Part shown: positions 50,513 through 58,554 of the stretch, one piece after another
How positions within the stretch are numbered: position 1 is the stretch's first letter
How the letters are laid out: every line of letters begins with the position of its first letter
Source of the DNA: an uncultured Methanomassiliicoccus sp.
Lineage (GTDB): Archaea > Thermoplasmatota > Thermoplasmata > Methanomassiliicoccales > Methanomassiliicoccaceae
Assembly: GCA_905203995.1 (NCBI GenBank)
Contig: CAJKXZ010000005.1
Span: 49,889 to 113,888 of the forward strand
DNA length: 64,000 bases
Direction of reading: 5' to 3'
The notes under the pieces: generated by a model
Seen by the model: the letters and a program-made list of their open reading frames with translations, nothing else
The model's database searches: none
What the model was told of the DNA's origin: nothing
Position numbers and translations under genes: made by a program

Positions 50513-51616
50513 ATGGCAGATTACATAGAATGTAAAAATTTAAAAGATTTAAAAACCGAGATGATGACCTGCACGATGTGCGGTTTCTGCAAGAGCGTAT
50601 GCCCGGCATTTGAGAACACTGGCTGGGACCGGGGCGTAGCTCGGGGCCGGATGGTGCTATCATATGGTTTGATGCAGAAGGAAATCCCGGCGGATAAGTC
50701 GGTAATCGAAGCACTTTACCAGTGTACGACCTGTAAAGACTGCGAACGCCGCTGTCCTTCTAAAGTCCGGGTAGTTGATGTTGTTGAAAGTGCCAGAAGA
50801 GACTTGGTGGCTGCTGGTAACATTCTCCCACAACATGAAAAAGTCGTTAAAAACATTCTCCAGTTTGGAAACCCCTTCGGTGAAGAAAAATCTGTGCCGG
50901 AAACTCTCGGCCAGGTACCTAAGAAAGCTAAAGTCGGCTACTTTGTAGGCTGTACTTCTGCTTACCGGAATACTTCTACTGCCAAGGCAACTATCTCGAT
51001 CTTGACCAAACTGGGTGAAGATTTCACGTTAGTCAATGAAGTCTGCTGCGGCAGTGTTATGCAGCGGGTCGGCTGGAGCGACGCTGATGTTGCAGCGCAG
51101 ATGCAGAAGAACATCGATGCCATTACTGCCCAGGGTGTAGAAACTGTTGTTTTCTCCTGTGCTGGCTGTTACCGTATGTTCAAAGAAGAGTATCCCAAAT
51201 ATGTGGAAGTACCATTCAAAGTACTGCACATTTCTGAATACTTAGACACCAAAGATCTGCCGCTTGCCGCTTTGAAAAAGAAAGTTACCTACCACGACCC
51301 CTGTCACCTGGGACGTCATGCTGGTGTCTACAAAGCACCACGAAATGTGCTCGCTAAAATCCCTGAGATTGAGTTTAAAGAAATGGCCCGCAACTCAGCC
51401 ACTTCCCGTTGCTGCGGTGGCGGCGGTGGAGTACGTTCAGCCTATCCTGATCTCTCGGCACAGATTGCCGCTGACCGTGTGGAAGAAGCAAGCTTTGCTG
51501 ACATCTTAGTTACTTCTTGTCCCTTCTGCGTCAACAATCTGAAGGTAGGCAAAGATCAGTGTAAATCAGACGTAGAGATCGTCGATCTCGTCGAGCTGGT
51601 CGAATCTCTTTTGTAA
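50513..51616 (+). CDS. HdrD/GlpC-like Fe-S oxidoreductase
   Basis: A 367-residue protein with two N-terminal 4Fe-4S motifs (CTMCGFCKSVCP and CTTCKDCERRCP) and two CCG domains. The second fits CX35CCX34CXXC (PCHLGRH ... CCGGGGG ... CPFC); the first is CX30CCX36CXXC. This set is shared by HdrD (heterodisulfide reductase catalytic subunit), GlpC and LutA/lactate-oxidation Fe-S subunits. CoM-S-S-CoB reduction or 2-hydroxyacid oxidation are both possible; adjacency to LarA favours the latter, while headless Fpo methanogens often carry several HdrD-type genes. Confidence 0.85.
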   Translation: MADYIECKNLKDLKTEMMTCTMCGFCKSVCPAFENTGWDRGVARGRMVLSYGLMQKEIPADKSVIEALYQCTTCKDCERRCPSKVRVVDVVESARRDLVAAGNILPQHEKVVKNILQFGNPFGEEKSVPETLGQVPKKAKVGYFVGCTSAYRNTSTAKATISILTKLGEDFTLVNEVCCGSVMQRVGWSDADVAAQMQKNIDAITAQGVETVVFSCAGCYRMFKEEYPKYVEVPFKVLHISEYLDTKDLPLAALKKKVTYHDPCHLGRHAGVYKAPRNVLAKIPEIEFKEMARNSATSRCCGGGGGVRSAYPDLSAQIAADRVEEASFADILVTSCPFCVNNLKVGKDQCKSDVEIVDLVELVESLL

Positions 51617-51625
51617 ACCAATTTA

Positions 51626-51643
51626 CTGGTGCACTTGCACCAG
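51626..51643 (+). terminator. Terminator of the larA-HdrD-like operon
   Basis: CTGGTGC (51626-51632), loop ACTT, GCACCAG (51637-51643), nine bases after the stop, then CCAATTAATTTTTATTA. Confidence 0.65.
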
Positions 51644-51677
51644 CCAATTAATTTTTATTAATCATCGAGGCGGTATT

Positions 51678-52511
51678 CTGAAACAACTCAGCGATCTTTT
51701 TTCTAAGTCTGCAAATAACAAACCGTTAGTCATGGGCATTCTCAATGTAACCCCCGACTCCTTTTCTGACGGTGGTAAAAATTCCACGCTTGATTTGGCT
51801 TTAGCTGCCGCTGAACGAATGATTGAAGACGGTGTCGACATCATCGATATCGGCGGTGAATCAACCCGTCCCGGCGCTTTAGCGGTCTCGCTGGAAGAAG
51901 AACTGGCAAGAGTTATCCCACCGATTAAAGAGCTCTCTGCTTCCTTTGAGATTCCACTCTCGGTTGATACACGCAAGGCAGATGTCGCACGAGCCGCCTT
52001 GGCGGCAGGAGCAGCTATTGTCAACGATGTCAGCGGCTTCAGTGATGAAATGCTGATGCTCCTTGCTGAGAGCGGGGCACCTGCTGTTCTGATGCACTCC
52101 TTGTGGGATCCGCAGGTCATGCAGGAGAAAGTTCAGGAATCAACTTATCACGATGTAATTGCGGACATTCTGCAGTGGACTCAGCAGCGAATTACTCATG
52201 CGGAAGAGTTAGGCGTTAACAAAGGCCAGTTAATTCTGGATCCCGGCATCGGCTTTGGCAAACTTGCGCAGCATAATCTGGAGATTATCCGCCGGGGTGC
52301 GGAATTGAAAGCTGCTGGACTGCCGCTGTTGATCGGAGCCTCTCGTAAAAACTTCATCGGCGAGATCACTTATCAAGCACCAGCTGACCGTCTGGGCGGA
52401 AGTTTAGGGGTAGCTGCCTATGTTCAGACTTATGCGGACATTGTCCGTGTTCATGACGTCCGCGAAACAATCGATTTACTCAGCGTGATCAAGGCCATTG
52501 AAAACTCTTAA
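51678..52511 (+). CDS. folP: Dihydropteroate synthase-like enzyme
   Basis: TIM-barrel enzyme of the dihydropteroate synthase family. The first strand is PLVMGILNVTPDSFSDGG and the second DGVDIIDIGGESTRPGA; later LSVDTRKADVA, GAAIVNDVSG, LDPGIGFGK and IGASRKNFIGE complete the set. In methanogens it may make pterin precursors of tetrahydromethanopterin. Start is uncertain: the first canonical ATG (51732) lies inside strand 1; I prefer the CTG at 51678, four bases after GAGGCGG, which restores the normal N terminus. Confidence 0.9.
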   Translation: MKQLSDLFSKSANNKPLVMGILNVTPDSFSDGGKNSTLDLALAAAERMIEDGVDIIDIGGESTRPGALAVSLEEELARVIPPIKELSASFEIPLSVDTRKADVARAALAAGAAIVNDVSGFSDEMLMLLAESGAPAVLMHSLWDPQVMQEKVQESTYHDVIADILQWTQQRITHAEELGVNKGQLILDPGIGFGKLAQHNLEIIRRGAELKAAGLPLLIGASRKNFIGEITYQAPADRLGGSLGVAAYVQTYADIVRVHDVRETIDLLSVIKAIENS

Positions 52512-52556
52512 TTGATAATTAATAATCATTCTCCTGGCAGAACCGAACAGCTCTGT

Positions 52557-53438
52557 TTATTCAATCGTCTGCCATAAGAGTTGATTATCTGTAATGGAAG
52601 CTGTAATCTGCGCTGTGTCTTTTAACCAAGACAGATAGGAACGAACAGTGCTGCCTACTAACACATATTGTTCGTAGTTCATCTGCAGCTGGTAATCAGC
52701 AAATAGCCTTTGTAAAATCCTTTCAAAATTCAAAGGCTCTTTACAGATTGTTTTGAGGTGCTCAGCAATTTCCCATACTTTTTGTTGGTTAGCGGCAACT
52801 AACGGTCGGATGTCGGAAGTGGCTTCGGCATGAGCGGGCACAAACATTTTAGCTGGCAGGGCAGCAACCATCTCCAGTGTTTGAAGATATGCCGCCACAT
52901 CATAGATGAAAGTAAGCTGGTATTTTTCCAAAGTTGCCGTACTGCTGAGGCAATCAGCGAGAAACACGGTCCTGTCAGGAATGCGGAAACCCACCATTTC
53001 AAAGAAATGACCCGGCAGCGGGATTATTTCGACCTCTTGCGGAAAATCAGTATCAGAAAAGTCGGTGGTGGTACTTGCTGCGGCCATGAGGAATTTGTGC
53101 TGCAAATCTTTGAAAGGATAACCGCCGTACAAGAAGGAAGGCTCCAACAGCGGATATTGTGTAAATGCTGCTTCAATTCCCCGAGAAAAGATCTTACATC
53201 CATACTGCTGCTGCAGATAGCTATTGCCGCCGATATGATCCGCATTAGAATGTGTGTTGAGGATGGCTTTCAGATCCCATCCCTGCTGCTCTAAAATCTT
53301 CCGTACTTTGCGCCCGGCATCTTTGTCATTACCGCTGTCAATTAAGTAAGCGTCTTTATCATTTTTTAGATAGATGCCAATCTTAGCCGGACTTTGGAGA
53401 TAATAACTCTGTTCCCCGACCTGTATTAATTCATACAT
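52557..53438 (-). CDS. MBL-fold metallo-hydrolase
   Basis: Metallo-beta-lactamase fold hydrolase of 293 residues. The metal-binding motif is TLHSNADH-like (LNTHSNADHIGGN, at about 60), further ligands include IIPLPGHFFEMVG and FLADCLSS. A C-terminal region (about 200-293) of helices follows and may be a winged-helix-like or dimerisation part. Substrate unknown; related enzymes act on thioesters such as acyl-CoA or glyoxalase substrates. Convergent with folP, with 45 bases between. Confidence 0.88.
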   Translation of the reverse strand: MYELIQVGEQSYYLQSPAKIGIYLKNDKDAYLIDSGNDKDAGRKVRKILEQQGWDLKAILNTHSNADHIGGNSYLQQQYGCKIFSRGIEAAFTQYPLLEPSFLYGGYPFKDLQHKFLMAAASTTTDFSDTDFPQEVEIIPLPGHFFEMVGFRIPDRTVFLADCLSSTATLEKYQLTFIYDVAAYLQTLEMVAALPAKMFVPAHAEATSDIRPLVAANQQKVWEIAEHLKTICKEPLNFERILQRLFADYQLQMNYEQYVLVGSTVRSYLSWLKDTAQITASITDNQLLWQTIE

Positions 53439-53743
53439 TTCTGCACCAGCTGCTTGTCTGGCCTGATCTAATTTATCACTATATTATTACTCTCTCTGAG
53501 AGAACTTGAAAACGTTTTGTTTTTATCTTTCAGCCTTTTCAAAAATTTAATGTATTTATACTACCCAATACTTTTGGGAATTAATCTAGCTCTCCTGTCT
53601 AAACACACTCGCCATGAGTATGCGTGATAAACCTTCACTTGAAGATTTTAAGGAGATCATTGAATTTGAGCTGATGCTGGTGCACACACGCAGTCCACCG
53701 CATACGGATCCAAGATACTCAAGACTGCGTTGGAGGAAATTAG
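53439..53743. other. Long spacer before the MMPL transporter
   Basis: About 305 bases between an MBL gene (-) and the MMPL gene (+). The first 170 bases are AT-rich with TATA-like segments (for example TATTTATAC around 53550). The rest contains a 49-codon ORF listed separately. No RNA gene or repeat was seen. Confidence 0.5.
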
Positions 53744-53763
53744 ATGATAGAAAAACTCGCTAG
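53614..53763 (+). CDS. Possible small protein overlapping the MMPL start
   Basis: A 49-codon ORF starting at ATG 53614 (MSMRDKPSLEDFKEIIEFEL) and ending at a TAG that overlaps the first codons of the MMPL gene in another frame. The sequence is charged, with many Arg and Lys in the second half. No good ribosome site precedes it and I know no homologue. It could be a short regulator, an upstream ORF or a chance reading frame. Confidence 0.25.
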   Translation: MSMRDKPSLEDFKEIIEFELMLVHTRSPPHTDPRYSRLRWRKLDDRKTR

Positions 53764-56332
53764 TTTCATAACTAAACGGTACAAGTGGATCATTGCGATT
53801 TGGATTGTTGCTTTGATCATTGCAGTTCCATTCGTACCTAAATTGAGTCAGGTCTTGGTTTATGACGAGACTCAAATGGCGCCTCCTGATGTCGAATCAA
53901 TGTCGGCCCAGGAGTTTATTGATGAGCACTTTGGTAATGCTGAAAGCGTACCTGGTACGATTATTGTTTTAGAATATGATAAAGGCATCACCAATATGGA
54001 GTATCCAGACTCGTTGAATTTGATTTATGAAGTGCAGCAACAGCTTTACAATAAATATGGTACGGAGGTAACTGTAGCTTCCGTCTTCACACCTCTTCAG
54101 GAATTATTATTGGTCATGAATGGTGTCTATACATCAATACCCGACCCTTCACCAAATGAACCTTTACCTCCTGAACAAAAAACAGCCATTGCACTACAAA
54201 CTCTCATTGATCTTGGAGTGTTACCTGCCGATCTTACTGCAGCTGAAAAAGCACAAATATCAAGCATGATTGCGCAGGCTGGATCATTGGGTAAAGATCC
54301 GTCTCAATCCGCAGTTCTTGCATTAAACAAAGAAATTACAAAACAAATCGGTGGCATTGATAATATAAAAACAATGTCCCCTGCCTTAGATAATGCACTA
54401 TCTCTGCTTATTTCTGAAAACGGAAAAATCACCATGGTCACCGTCGCTTATGGTGAAACTGGATCTTCTTCTGAAGAGCAGATCTCTGAGCTCAGAACAA
54501 TTGTCAATGATGCGGCAGAAGGGACAACTGTTCAACACTGGATTACTGGTTCAGACCCCTTAGGTTCAGAACTGGAAGAAAGCACCATGAGTGATTTAAG
54601 AATCATTGAACCGGTGACGATCATCCTTGTTTTAGTCTTAATCGGTTTATTCTTCCGCTCACTGCTGGGTGCGGTAATGCCGCCACTGTCGGTCGGTATT
54701 GCTTTAGGAATTTCCTTCTCGTTAGTCTATCTCTTGAGTTTCGTAATGCAGATCCACTACTCTGTTCAGACCTTAATGCTGACAGGTATGATGGGTGCCG
54801 GTTGTGATTACTGTATCTTCATCTTATCACGTTACAGAGAAGAGCGTAAAGCCGGGAGAGACAAGGAAAGCAGTGTAAGAGAATCAGTCATGTGGGCTGG
54901 CGAATCCATCGCTACTTCGGGAGCAACCGTCATCATTGGTTTCGGTGCTCTTGCCATTGCTAACTTTGCCATGCTGCAGTCCATGGGTATCGCCCTGGCT
55001 CTTGGTGTACTGATCGCCTTACTGGTAGCTCTGACGTTAATTCCTTCTTTACTGATGCTTCTGGGCGACAAGTTATTCTGGCCAGCTAAGTTTGGTAAAG
55101 CCACCGATCCAGAAACCTTCAAAAAGAAATCTCTGAAGAAGAAAGACAAAGAAGGCTACTTCACCCGCAGTGCAAAATTCTCAATCAAACATGCCAAAGT
55201 ACTCGTGGTAGCAATGATCCTCATTTCTGTACCGGCTATCTACTTAGTCACCGAAATGGATCAGAGCTATGACTTTGTCGGTGCGATGGCGGAAACCGAA
55301 AGCACAGAAGGTTTAGCCGTCTTAGGCGAAGGCTTCGGCGCTGGTGTGATTCAGCCCACACAAATAGCTATCTCTTTTGAGAATGAAATAGTCTCTGAAG
55401 AGTCAGGCATTAATTATGAAGAACTTAAAGACGCTAGTACCTTAGCGGCTTATCTAAATGATCTAGATGGTGTAGCTTCGGTTACTAATATCGACAGTCA
55501 ATTAGAGAATGGTACAATCAACAGCATTCTCAGCAATGATGGAAAATCACTGTTGTTAACCGTTGTCTTCCAAGACGATCCTTATGATCAGCAGTCAATG
55601 GCTGCTCTCAATGATATGAGAGATATAGATCCTCAAGACGAAAGATGGGATTCAATAAATGCCATCTATGTCGGTGGCGCCACTGCTCTGATGTACGATA
55701 TCTCCCAACTGGTGCAGAACGACATGAACACCGTGGAGATCGTCGTCGTCGTTGCTATCTACCTCGTACTGCTGTTTGTACTGGGTGCAGTCATCAGCCC
55801 GCTGCGGTCAATCATCACCATTCTGCTGAGTATCTCTTGGACATTAGCCGTGATGGTACTTGTCTTCCAGTACGCCTTAGGACAGGACATTCTCTGGATT
55901 GTCCCGATGGTGCTGCTGGTCGTATGTCTGGGTCTCGGTATGGATTATGATATTCTACTGACTACCAGAATACGCGAAGAAATTGCCAAAGGCAAGACCA
56001 ACAACGATGCAATCGTCTACTCTGTCGAAAAAACCGGAGGAATCATCACCGCTTGTGGATTCATCATGGCAGCTGCATTTGGCAGTATGATGCTCTCGAG
56101 TGGCTATCTCCTCAAAGAATTCGGCTTTGCCCTGATGTTTGCCATTCTCCTTGATGCCATGTTTGTGCGTATCTATCTGGTACCAGCGATCATGTCGCTT
56201 CTGGGAAAATGGAACTGGTGGGCACCAGGACCGATTGCCAAGATGTACAAAAAGAGAAATGCGCGGAGATTGAAAAACGCGCAGACCTCGCAGGAGCATC
56301 TGTCCGCCTGGCAGCGAAAGCCGGAGGACTAA
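53744..56332 (+). CDS. MMPL-type RND transporter
   Basis: An 862-residue RND superfamily exporter of the MMPL type. One N-terminal transmembrane helix, an extracellular domain (about 40-280), five helices (280-470), a cytosolic linker, another helix near 495, a second extracellular domain and five final helices. The MMPL signature is visible in MGAGCDYCIFILSRYREERKAG and GLGMDYDILLTTRIREE, with Asp residues in the membrane that carry protons. Likely exports lipids or drugs. GTTGGAGGAAATTAG gives a strong ribosome site. Confidence 0.93.
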   Translation: MIEKLASFITKRYKWIIAIWIVALIIAVPFVPKLSQVLVYDETQMAPPDVESMSAQEFIDEHFGNAESVPGTIIVLEYDKGITNMEYPDSLNLIYEVQQQLYNKYGTEVTVASVFTPLQELLLVMNGVYTSIPDPSPNEPLPPEQKTAIALQTLIDLGVLPADLTAAEKAQISSMIAQAGSLGKDPSQSAVLALNKEITKQIGGIDNIKTMSPALDNALSLLISENGKITMVTVAYGETGSSSEEQISELRTIVNDAAEGTTVQHWITGSDPLGSELEESTMSDLRIIEPVTIILVLVLIGLFFRSLLGAVMPPLSVGIALGISFSLVYLLSFVMQIHYSVQTLMLTGMMGAGCDYCIFILSRYREERKAGRDKESSVRESVMWAGESIATSGATVIIGFGALAIANFAMLQSMGIALALGVLIALLVALTLIPSLLMLLGDKLFWPAKFGKATDPETFKKKSLKKKDKEGYFTRSAKFSIKHAKVLVVAMILISVPAIYLVTEMDQSYDFVGAMAETESTEGLAVLGEGFGAGVIQPTQIAISFENEIVSEESGINYEELKDASTLAAYLNDLDGVASVTNIDSQLENGTINSILSNDGKSLLLTVVFQDDPYDQQSMAALNDMRDIDPQDERWDSINAIYVGGATALMYDISQLVQNDMNTVEIVVVVAIYLVLLFVLGAVISPLRSIITILLSISWTLAVMVLVFQYALGQDILWIVPMVLLVVCLGLGMDYDILLTTRIREEIAKGKTNNDAIVYSVEKTGGIITACGFIMAAAFGSMMLSSGYLLKEFGFALMFAILLDAMFVRIYLVPAIMSLLGKWNWWAPGPIAKMYKKRNARRLKNAQTSQEHLSAWQRKPED

Positions 56333-56348
56333 ACCCTTTCTTTTAATT

Positions 56349-56368
56349 GAAGCGCAGAAATGCGCTTC
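56349..56368 (+). terminator. Terminator of the MMPL gene
   Basis: GAAGCGCA (56349-56356), loop GAAA (a GNRA tetraloop), TGCGCTTC (56361-56368), then TTCTTGTTTTTAG. It lies 16 bases after the stop. Confidence 0.7.
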
Positions 56369-56377
56369 TTCTTGTTT

Positions 56378-56575
56378 TTAGAAATAAAACACAACGGCCA
56401 GCGCAACGACAACAATCGCGGCGCCAACAATGAACAGATTCTCTCTGAGATTTGATTTTTTAGCTTGACTTTCATATTTGTTTTGACACTCCGCCGAACA
56501 GAATTCTTCACCTTCAGTAATCGGTTCTTCGCAGAGTTTGCAATGGGAATGTGGTACAAGGCGTGCCGTCGCCAT
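56378..56575 (-). CDS. Small membrane protein with zinc ribbon (DUF2116-like)
   Basis: A 65-residue protein, typical of archaeal zinc-ribbon membrane proteins. The N-terminal module CKLCEEPITEGEEFCSAEC has four cysteines spaced for zinc; the C-terminal half (about 44-65) is one transmembrane helix. An overlapping frame gives a longer ORF with no such features and is discarded. Function unknown. Divergent from the ferredoxin gene. Confidence 0.85.
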   Translation of the reverse strand: MATARLVPHSHCKLCEEPITEGEEFCSAECQNKYESQAKKSNLRENLFIVGAAIVVVALAVVFYF

Positions 56576-56712
56576 ATTTGCTGCTAAGGTGATGGCATGT
56601 ACTTAAAATATTATCATCAACGCTCTTTTTCAACAGGTGAAAGAAATTTTCTTGTTGAAGGCATATGTCGCATTCAGCCTTGCATAATATGATATCTACT
56701 AGGCTTCATTTC

Positions 56713-56725
56713 TACGAATTTCGTA
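56713..56725. promoter_or_regulatory. Palindrome in the ferredoxin promoter region
   Basis: TACGAA-T-TTCGTA, a perfect 13-base palindrome, about 70 bases upstream of the TATA box of the ferredoxin gene and about 140 bases from the zinc-ribbon start on the other side. Candidate regulator site. The half-site ACGAA also occurs in the glutamate synthase promoter repeats. Confidence 0.4.
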
Positions 56726-56782
56726 AAATGAATTGTCTTTGTTCGCTTCTCGCTACTAAGATGCGGAGAAATGTAAATCAAA

Positions 56783-56790
56783 TTTATATA
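56783..56790 (+). promoter_or_regulatory. TATA box of the ferredoxin-oxidoreductase operon
   Basis: TTTATATA, centred about 44 bases upstream of the ATG at 56831. The transcript would start near 56813 and include GAGGGGACC as ribosome site, so this operon is led, not leaderless. Confidence 0.5.
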
Positions 56791-56830
56791 TGCGGTACTT
56801 TGTGAACAGCCTAACACGAGGGGACCGTGG

Positions 56831-57265
56831 ATGAGACGCATAATTGTTGATCTAGAAAAATGCAAAGGATGCAGGCAGTGCGAAAAGGCCTGTTCCAACA
56901 CGCATAGCGCAAAAACATTGGGAGTTTTAAAGCCCCTGCCGCGTGTGAAAATCTTATTCACCCAGTCCAAAGACGGTAAAAAAGGAAGTCCCTATCCGAT
57001 GCGCTGTCACCACTGTGAAATCCCCAAGTGTGTTGAATCATGCATGGCCGGTGCCCTCATTAAAACTAAAGATGGCTTAGTCATCCACGAAGCAGACCGC
57101 TGTGTCGGTTGCTGGATGTGTGTGATGACCTGTCCTTACGGCGCAATTTTCCGCGACACTGAACATAAAATCGTGGTCAAATGCGATACCTGTTTGGAAG
57201 ATGAAATCCCGGCCTGCGTAGCAGTATGCAAATTTGATGCAATGAGATTTGAGGAATCCGAATGA
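56831..57265 (+). CDS. CooF/HycB-like four-cluster ferredoxin
   Basis: A 144-residue protein with four 4Fe-4S cluster motifs, in the layout of CooF, HycB and DmsB: CKGCRQCEKAC, CHHCEIPKCVESC, CVGCWMCVMTC and CDTCLEDEIPACVAVC. It transfers electrons between a catalytic subunit and a partner. It overlaps the next gene, an FAD-dependent NAD(P)-type oxidoreductase, by four bases, so the pair probably acts together. CO dehydrogenase or other catalytic genes are not within view, so the electron source is unknown. Confidence 0.9.
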   Translation: MRRIIVDLEKCKGCRQCEKACSNTHSAKTLGVLKPLPRVKILFTQSKDGKKGSPYPMRCHHCEIPKCVESCMAGALIKTKDGLVIHEADRCVGCWMCVMTCPYGAIFRDTEHKIVVKCDTCLEDEIPACVAVCKFDAMRFEESE

Positions 57266-58515
57266 ACTCTTATGATTATGTCATCATCGGCAACAGTGCT
57301 GCTGGCATAGGCTGTGTAGAAGGAATTCGGAAAGTAGATGAAACCGGTTCCATTGCCATCGTTTCTTATGAAGACATCCACGCCTACTCACGCTGCATGG
57401 TAACGCATTACATCTCTGGCCACATTGATGAAAAGAAGATGTATTTCCGCAAGGAAAATTTCTACGAAGAGTGGAACGTTACTCCCTATCTGGGCCGCCG
57501 GGCCAAAAGGATCAACAGATCCACTAAAGTCGTGCGCTTAGACAACGGTGAAGAACTGGGCTATCACAAGCTGTTGCTGGCGACCGGTGCTTCCCCCGCG
57601 CCTTATGATGTAGCCGGCAATACGCTGGAAGGCGTCTACTTCCTGCGGACGGCAGATGATTCACGGGCTGTCCTGCAAGATGTCAAGAAAGGTGGTAAGG
57701 CCATTATTCTGGGGGGCGGTCTGGTCGGCATGAAAGCTGCCGACGCGCTTAATGAACAGGGGATGGACGTTACTATTGCCATCGCCTCCTCGCAGTTATT
57801 GTCGCAGACCATGGACCGTTACGGGGCCGAATTAATCCGCAACGCGGTCGAATCTAACGGCATTCACGTTTTGACCGATAGTCCCGTTAAAGAGATTCTC
57901 GGGGACGAACATGTAACCGGCATTGAGTTTGAGAATGGAACAATCATTCCCGCCGATCTGGTTATTCTTGCCAAAGGGGTCCGGCCGAATACGATTCTTG
58001 CCAAAACCTGCGGGCTGGCTATTGATTACGGCATTCTGGTTGACGAATTCATGAAGACTTCTGATGATAACATCTACGCCGCTGGCGATGTTGCTGAAGC
58101 CTTAGACTTAATCCGCGGCGGTAAGGTCGTACACGCTATCTGGCCCAATGCGCTTGAACAAGGCCGCGTGGCCGGGATGAACATGGCCGGGGCCAATATT
58201 ACCTACGGTGGCGGTATCGGCATGAATTCTGCGGAATTCTTCGGTGTAGCAGCGATCAGCATGGGACTGTGCCGCACGCGGGATGAAAAAGGCATGGAAG
58301 TTCTTGTCTGTAAAAACGGCGAAAAGGGAACTTACCGTAAGATCGTCCTGCAGAACAATATCATCGTTGGTGCTGTCTGTATCGGCGATGTCGAATGTGC
58401 TGGTGTCTTCAATGGTCTTATTCTCCGGCGCACGGATGTTTCTAAAATAAAGGACATTCTGCTGCGTGACGACTTTGATTATGCTAAGCTCGTCGGTGCC
58501 GGTTTAGTTGAGTGA
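57262..58515 (+). CDS. FAD-dependent pyridine nucleotide oxidoreductase
   Basis: A 417-residue flavoprotein of the NADH oxidase / rubredoxin reductase type. The FAD site is YVIIGNSAAGIGCVEGI, the NAD(P) site AIILGGGLVGMKAADAL (about 150), and DDNIYAAGDVAEA is the second FAD contact. No redox-active Cys pair was seen. In bacteria CooF and such an oxidoreductase are often neighbours of CO dehydrogenase genes. Here it follows the ferredoxin directly and is followed by an unknown 130-residue protein. Confidence 0.9.
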   Translation: MNSYDYVIIGNSAAGIGCVEGIRKVDETGSIAIVSYEDIHAYSRCMVTHYISGHIDEKKMYFRKENFYEEWNVTPYLGRRAKRINRSTKVVRLDNGEELGYHKLLLATGASPAPYDVAGNTLEGVYFLRTADDSRAVLQDVKKGGKAIILGGGLVGMKAADALNEQGMDVTIAIASSQLLSQTMDRYGAELIRNAVESNGIHVLTDSPVKEILGDEHVTGIEFENGTIIPADLVILAKGVRPNTILAKTCGLAIDYGILVDEFMKTSDDNIYAAGDVAEALDLIRGGKVVHAIWPNALEQGRVAGMNMAGANITYGGGIGMNSAEFFGVAAISMGLCRTRDEKGMEVLVCKNGEKGTYRKIVLQNNIIVGAVCIGDVECAGVFNGLILRRTDVSKIKDILLRDDFDYAKLVGAGLVE

Positions 58516-58554
58516 CGCGCGGGTTTTATCTAGCTTTAAGCACTTGTGCTGGTT

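Noticed and set aside
56329..56559. 76-codon minus-strand ORF beside the MMPL stop
   Set aside because: The overlapping frame 56378-56575 has a zinc ribbon and a membrane helix, so this is the shadow.
56621..56660. Long-loop inverted repeat TTCAACA / TGTTGAA
   Set aside because: 17-base loop and weak stem; located between divergent genes but no clear link to either promoter.
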